The translations under genes were made by a program, and so were the position numbers. The notes below the pieces were generated by a model that worked only from the letters and a program-made list of their open reading frames with translations, was not told where the DNA came from and did not search any database. DNA of 8,908 nucleotides from an uncultured Enterobacter sp. (lineage in GTDB: Bacteria > Pseudomonadota > Gammaproteobacteria > Enterobacterales > Enterobacteriaceae). This document shows positions 5,519 to 8,908 of this stretch, piece by piece. Location: positions 1 to 8,908 of the forward strand of contig CAMKZP010000119.1 in assembly GCA_946477805.1 (NCBI GenBank). The letters run 5' to 3'. How positions within the stretch are numbered: position 1 is the first letter of the stretch; each line of letters starts with the position of its first letter.

Positions 5519-5971
5519 TTATTCCACCAGCATCTTCACCACAACCTTACGCACCTGCGCAGGCGCGCCCACCGCGCACAGCGGCTTATGCACCTCCCCC
5601 GGGTAAAACACCACGAAGTCCCCTTCGCTCAGCACCACGGTTTTCTCCTGCTCGCCTTCCGGCAGAAACGCGATGTCTTTGTCCGCCAGCCAGTCGGTAT
5701 CCGGCGCGCCGTGCGGCAGGGTGCTGAAGGTCATCCCTTCCTGGCCCTTCATAATTATCTGGATATCCAGATAGCGCGCGTGGTACTCGGCGCGGCGCTC
5801 GGCGAACGGCTGGGTCATGTCTTCGGAGACCAGGTAAAACAGGCTGTTGCCGTCGATATCATGCTTACCCGTCGAAGTAGCGTCGGTGACGTGCGCTTTT
5901 ACGTGCTCAATGGCCTGGCGCAGCGATTCTGGCAGCCAGGGCTGCAGATGGTGGATGTTGCCAACAATCAT
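5519..5971 (-). CDS. yjgK: YhcH/YjgK/YiaL family cupin-like protein
   Basis: At 150 aa this matches E. coli YjgK almost throughout, including GNIH-LQPWLP, GKHDIDGN, EYHARYLDIQI, GQEGMTFSTLP, DTDWLADKDIAFLPEG and the terminal FYPGEVHKPLCAVGAPAQVRKVVVKML. The family has a cupin-type beta-barrel. H64, E126 and H128 lie in the conserved blocks and are plausible metal or sugar ligands. Members such as YhcH and YiaL accompany sugar and sialic-acid genes and have been proposed to act on sugar anomers; the substrate of YjgK is not established. I chose the ATG at 5971, with GAGGG about nine bases upstream, because E. coli YjgK starts there; an in-frame ATG at 5995 would add eight residues. It sits beside argI in E. 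coli and Salmonella too, although no direct role in arginine metabolism is known. Confidence 0.93.
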   Translation of the reverse strand: MIVGNIHHLQPWLPESLRQAIEHVKAHVTDATSTGKHDIDGNSLFYLVSEDMTQPFAERRAEYHARYLDIQIIMKGQEGMTFSTLPHGAPDTDWLADKDIAFLPEGEQEKTVVLSEGDFVVFYPGEVHKPLCAVGAPAQVRKVVVKMLVE

Positions 5972-6118
5972 GATCAAACCCTCAATATAAAACATCGTTT
6001 CATTTTTATCTTTTATACGAGAATTCGCACTGCCATACCACCCCTTTTTAATCGAGATTTGCGCGAGCGCATGTTTATCGGGAAATGTGTTAACGCGCTG
6101 TTAATCTCCTGCCGGCAA

Positions 6119-6141
6119 TTATGCAGCGGTTATGCATAACC
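6119..6141. promoter_or_regulatory. Operator-like palindrome with a phased half-site repeat
   Basis: GGTTATGCATAACC at 6128-6141 is a perfect 14-bp palindrome. Its half TTATGCA recurs as a direct copy at 6119-6125, 11 bp upstream of the copy at 6130-6136, about one helical turn. This looks like a binding site for a dimeric regulator with an accessory half-site; the regulator is unknown. Confidence 0.4.
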
Positions 6142-6506
6142 TCAGCTCCCCGAAATCGGGTTGAAATAATAACCCCCTGATCGCAAAGCATTAATGCCAA
6201 AACTCAGGGCCGCGTCACAGTTTATCATTTTGATTATTGCCTCTAAAACTCCATAATTATTTAATGATTTCTTTTAAGTCAAAAATAGTTAATTACCCTT
6301 TCTGCATAGCTATTTCATCCTCACCATTTAATCATTAAAAATCAATATCATAACTAAATACATCAAATCCTTAAAATCTACAAAATAATAACATCCACAA
6401 ATAATGCCAACGGATCCTGCTTAACCATTCACCGGGCAATAATATCCAATTAATCATTATCTGATGCGAATCATGCAAATGAAAACAAACTGCTCAATAT
6501 CCATTC

Positions 6507-6528
6507 CCGCGTGAGCAATATCACAATA
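6507..6528 (+). promoter_or_regulatory. CRP-like (possibly FNR-responsive) site before arcA
   Basis: CGTGA, six bases, TCACA at 6510-6525 matches the CRP core TGTGA-N6-TCACA at nine of ten positions. It also matches the FNR core TTGAT-N4-ATCAA at seven of ten. The centre (6517.5) lies about 41 bp before the start expected from the -10 candidate TACCAT (6546-6551), which is the class II activator position. A second possible promoter is TTGAGC (6567-6572) with TAAATA (6589-6594, 16-bp spacing). Confidence 0.5.
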
Positions 6529-6646
6529 CGGATTATTTAACCGCCTACCATGAACCACGAAATCAATTGAGCTTAGTCGCCATGCAAATAAATACCGCAT
6601 ATGGCGCATGCCCTTTTTATTCTGAAAAACGGTTAAAGGAATAATT

Positions 6647-7867
6647 ATGGAAAAGCATTACGTCGGTTCTGAAATTGGTCAATTGCGTAGCGTTATGCTG
6701 CACCGCCCTAATTTAAGTCTTAAACGGTTAACCCCATCAAACTGTCAGGAGCTGTTATTTGATGACGTGCTCTCGGTTGAGCGGGCGGGCGAGGAGCATG
6801 ACATCTTTGCCAACACGCTGCGCGAGCAGGGTGTCGAAGTCCTGCTGTTAACCGACCTCCTTACGCAAACGCTTGATATTGCGGAAGCAAAATCCTGGCT
6901 GCTGGAAACGCAAATCTCCGACTACCGTCTCGGGCCGACCTTTGCCGGCGACGTGCGCGGCTGGCTGGCGGATATGCCGCACCGCGAACTGGCGCGTCGG
7001 TTAAGCGGCGGATTGACCTACGGTGAAATTCCGGCGGCCATTAACAATATGGTGGTCGATACCCACACGGCGAATGATTTTATTATGAAGCCGCTGCCGA
7101 ACCATTTATTTACCCGCGACACCTCCTGCTGGATGTATAACGGCGTCTCGATTAACCCGATGGCCAAAGCGGCGCGTCAGCGTGAAACCAATAACCTGCG
7201 GGCAATATATCGCTGGCATCCGGCGTTTGCCGACGGCGAATTTATTAAGTATTTCGGTGACGAAAATATTAATTACGACCACGCCACTCTGGAAGGGGGC
7301 GACGTATTAGTCATTGGCCGCGGGGCGGTATTGATCGGCATGTCTGAACGCACCACGCCGCAGGGCGTGGAGTTTCTCGCCAACAGCCTGTTCAAACACC
7401 GCCAGGCCGAGCGCGTGATTGCCGTTGAGCTACCGAAACACCGCTCCTGCATGCATCTCGACACCGTGATGACCCACATCGACGTGGACACCTTCTCCGT
7501 CTACCCGGAAGTGGTGCGCAAAGACGCCCATTGCTGGACGCTCACCCCGGACGGGCGCGGCGGCCTGCTGCGCACCCAGGAAACCGACCTGCTGCACGCC
7601 ATCGAGAAAGCCCTCGGCATTAGCCAGGTGCGTCTGATCACCACCGGCGGCGACGCCTTTGAAGCCGAACGCGAGCAGTGGAACGACGCTAACAACGTCC
7701 TGACCCTTCGCCCGGGCGTGGTGATTGGCTACGAGCGCAACGTCTGGACCAACGAGAAGTACGACAAAGCGGGCATCACCGTGCTGCCCATCCCCGGCGA
7801 CGAACTCGGACGCGGCCGCGGCGGCGCGCGCTGCATGAGCTGCCCGCTGGAACGCGACGGAATTTAA
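6647..7867 (+). CDS. arcA: Arginine deiminase
   Basis: This is the first enzyme of the arginine deiminase pathway: arginine is hydrolysed to citrulline and ammonia. The 406-aa cytoplasmic protein has the usual length and fold motifs: LRSVMLHRP near the start, FTRDTS with D158, EGGDV with E216, MHLDTVMTH with H270 and D272, TGGD, and the C-terminal GRGGARCMSCP with catalytic C396. All residues of the guanidine-modifying catalytic set are present, so the enzyme should be active. AAGGA lies six bases before the ATG at 6647. arcC follows after 10 bp, so the two are cotranscribed and probably translationally coupled. The long leader with a CRP-like site suggests control by carbon source or oxygen. 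It is unrelated to the response regulator also named ArcA. Confidence 0.96.
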   Translation: MEKHYVGSEIGQLRSVMLHRPNLSLKRLTPSNCQELLFDDVLSVERAGEEHDIFANTLREQGVEVLLLTDLLTQTLDIAEAKSWLLETQISDYRLGPTFAGDVRGWLADMPHRELARRLSGGLTYGEIPAAINNMVVDTHTANDFIMKPLPNHLFTRDTSCWMYNGVSINPMAKAARQRETNNLRAIYRWHPAFADGEFIKYFGDENINYDHATLEGGDVLVIGRGAVLIGMSERTTPQGVEFLANSLFKHRQAERVIAVELPKHRSCMHLDTVMTHIDVDTFSVYPEVVRKDAHCWTLTPDGRGGLLRTQETDLLHAIEKALGISQVRLITTGGDAFEAEREQWNDANNVLTLRPGVVIGYERNVWTNEKYDKAGITVLPIPGDELGRGRGGARCMSCPLERDGI

Positions 7868-7877
7868 AGGAGCCATC

Positions 7878-8789
7878 ATGGAACGAAAACCCACTCTGGT
7901 TGTGGCCCTGGGCGGCAACGCGCTGCTCAAGCGCGGCGAGCCGCTGGAAGCGGAGATCCAGCGCCGGAACATCGAGCTGGCCGCCCGCACCATCGCTGGC
8001 TTAACGGCGCAGTGGCGCGTGGTGCTGGTGCACGGCAACGGGCCGCAGGTCGGGCTGCTGGCGCTGCAGAACAGCGCCTACGACAAAGTCACCCCCTACC
8101 CGCTGGACGTTCTCGGCGCCGAAAGCCAGGGAATGATTGGCTACATGCTCCAGCAGGCGCTGAAAAACAGCCTGCCCCAGCGCGAGGTGAGCGTCCTGCT
8201 CACGCAGGTGGAAGTGGACGCCGCCGACCCGGCCTTCGGCAACCCGACCAAGTACATCGGCCCGGTTTACAGCGAAGCGCAGGCACACGCGCTGGCCGCG
8301 GAAAACGGCTGGGCGTTCAGGGCCGACGGCAGCGGTTTTCGCCGCGTCGTGCCCTCTCCGCAGCCGAAGCGCATCGTTGAGAGCGACGCCATCACGGCGC
8401 TGATCCAGCGCGATCACCTGGTGATCTGCAACGGCGGCGGCGGCGTGCCGGTGGTGGAAAACGCGAACGGCTATCGCGGGATTGAGGCGGTGATCGACAA
8501 AGACCTCTCCGCTGCCCTGCTGGCGAAGCAGATCGAGGCCGACGCCCTGCTGATCCTCACCGACTCCGACGCGGTGTACCTCGACTGGGGCAAACCGACC
8601 CAGCGCCCGCTGGCGCAGGTGACGCCGGATCGGCTCAAAGACATGCCGTTTGACGCCGGATCGATGGGGCCCAAAGTGGCCGCCTGCTGCGAGTTTGTTG
8701 AAGCCTGCGGCGGCATTGCGGGGATCGGCGCGCTGGCTGACGGCGCGGCGATTCTGGCCGGGGATAAGGGGACGTTGATTCGTAAGTGA
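7878..8789 (+). CDS. arcC: Carbamate kinase
   Basis: ArcC makes ATP from ADP and the carbamoyl phosphate released from citrulline, the energy-yielding last step of the arginine deiminase pathway. The 303-aa protein belongs to the amino-acid kinase family. Visible motifs are VVALGGNAL (residues 8-16), VHGNGPQVG (51-59), GNPTKYIGP (121-129), VPSPQPKRIVE (158-168), VICNGGGGVPV (182-192), AVIDKD with K208, LTDSDAVYL (228-236), and SMGPK with K266. The ribosome binding site AAGGAG (7867-7872) overlaps the arcA stop codon, five bases before the start, pointing to coupled translation. The gene is intact and GC-rich like its neighbours. The order arcA-arcC is the same as in Salmonella, where arcB follows. 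Confidence 0.96.
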   Translation: MERKPTLVVALGGNALLKRGEPLEAEIQRRNIELAARTIAGLTAQWRVVLVHGNGPQVGLLALQNSAYDKVTPYPLDVLGAESQGMIGYMLQQALKNSLPQREVSVLLTQVEVDAADPAFGNPTKYIGPVYSEAQAHALAAENGWAFRADGSGFRRVVPSPQPKRIVESDAITALIQRDHLVICNGGGGVPVVENANGYRGIEAVIDKDLSAALLAKQIEADALLILTDSDAVYLDWGKPTQRPLAQVTPDRLKDMPFDAGSMGPKVAACCEFVEACGGIAGIGALADGAAILAGDKGTLIRK

Positions 8790-8800
8790 GGAGTCGTTTT

Positions 8801-8871
8801 CCCCTCACCCTAGCCCTCTCCCCGCCCTCTTTACCCCCTCTCCCCTGTGGGGAGAGGGCCGGGGTGAGGGG
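8801..8871. repeat. REP-like palindromic element, copy 2
   Basis: Arms at 8801-8823 and 8849-8871 are 23-base inverted repeats with two mismatches, of the same family as copy 1 at 5436-5515. As in copy 1, an inner CCCTCTCCCC (8836-8845) pairs perfectly with the start of the right arm across a 3-nt loop. The element lies 11 bp after the arcC stop and before the next gene of the operon, where it could protect arcA-arcC mRNA or reduce downstream expression. Both copies are followed by GGTCTTA within a few bases. Confidence 0.85.
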
Positions 8872-8896
8872 CAAGGTCTTAGCCATTAATTTTAAA

Positions 8897-8908
8897 AAGG
8901 ATCCACCC
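8897..8908 (+). promoter_or_regulatory. Ribosome binding site of a gene starting beyond the window
   Basis: AAGGA at 8897-8901 is followed by seven bases to the window edge, so a start codon at 8909 would be ideally placed. In related bacteria the gene after arcC is arcB, the catabolic ornithine carbamoyltransferase that splits citrulline into ornithine and carbamoyl phosphate. No coding sequence of it is visible here, so the identity is inferred from conserved gene order. Confidence 0.45.

Larger units (their letters stand above)
5972..6646. promoter_or_regulatory. Long AT-rich regulatory gap between yjgK and arcA
   Basis: This 675-bp region between divergent genes has no plausible coding frame and is strongly AT-rich from about 6235 onward. 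It holds the yjgK promoter (TATAAA on the minus strand near 6013-6018 is one -10 candidate without a clear -35), an inverted repeat TTAAC/GTTAA (6090-6104), a perfect palindrome at 6128-6141, a weak hairpin CCCGA/TCGGG near 6149-6160, an odd palindrome at 6327-6339, a one-mismatch IHF-like site at 6361-6373 and a CRP-like site at 6507-6528. I saw no convincing tandem ARG boxes. The size and composition suggest that arcA responds to several regulators. Confidence 0.7.

Noticed and set aside
5588..6139. Open frame of 183 codons antisense to yjgK extending into the gap
   Set aside because: Mostly the complement of yjgK; the extension covers regulatory DNA and has no recognisable protein features.
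6418..6431. ARG-box-like sequence (TGCTT, AACC, ATTCA) before arcA
   Set aside because: The left half is poor and no partner box lies 21 bp away on either side, unlike the tandem boxes at argI.
7430..8038. Open frame of 202 codons antisense to arcA and arcC
   Set aside because: It crosses the junction of two well-supported genes on the opposite strand and shows no domain.
5436..8871. The two related palindromic repeats as ends of a transposon or composite element
   Set aside because: They enclose conserved yjgK-arcA-arcC backbone in the ancestral order, there is no transposase, and no target duplication is visible.

Overview
The window is chromosomal DNA of a gammaproteobacterium of the family Enterobacteriaceae. 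Protein sequences and gene order (argI next to yjgK, arcA-arcC beside them, rraB divergent from argI, miaE, leuX) resemble Salmonella, Enterobacter, Klebsiella and Citrobacter more than E. coli K-12, which lacks miaE and the arc genes here. I cannot name the genus from sequence alone.

The window has two parts. Left (1 to about 2058) is the tRNA-proximal end of an integrated element. It holds a complete P4-type tyrosine integrase (minus strand) close to E. coli IntB, its promoter region with striking short repeats, and about 600 bp of AT-richer DNA with no convincing gene. The element abuts the 3' end of leuX, tRNA-Leu(CAA), a known island integration site. Whatever cargo it carries lies to the left, outside the window.

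Right (2059 to 8908) is conserved backbone. On the minus strand come leuX with its own promoter, an unidentified membrane-anchored protein, miaE (tRNA hydroxylase) and rraB (RNase E regulator). Divergent from rraB is argI, the anabolic ornithine carbamoyltransferase, preceded by tandem ARG boxes. Convergent with argI is yjgK. After a 675-bp AT-rich regulatory gap with a CRP-like site come arcA and arcC, the first and last enzymes of the arginine deiminase pathway. The window stops just after a ribosome binding site that probably serves arcB.

The genes link arginine synthesis (argI) with arginine fermentation (arcA, arcC, presumably arcB) and include RNA functions (leuX, miaE, rraB). Two related palindromic REP-like elements lie at 5436-5515 and 8801-8871. 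I see no CRISPR array, rRNA, insertion sequence or recognisable defence system inside the window. The most novel material is the island junction with its repeats and the unidentified gene beside miaE.
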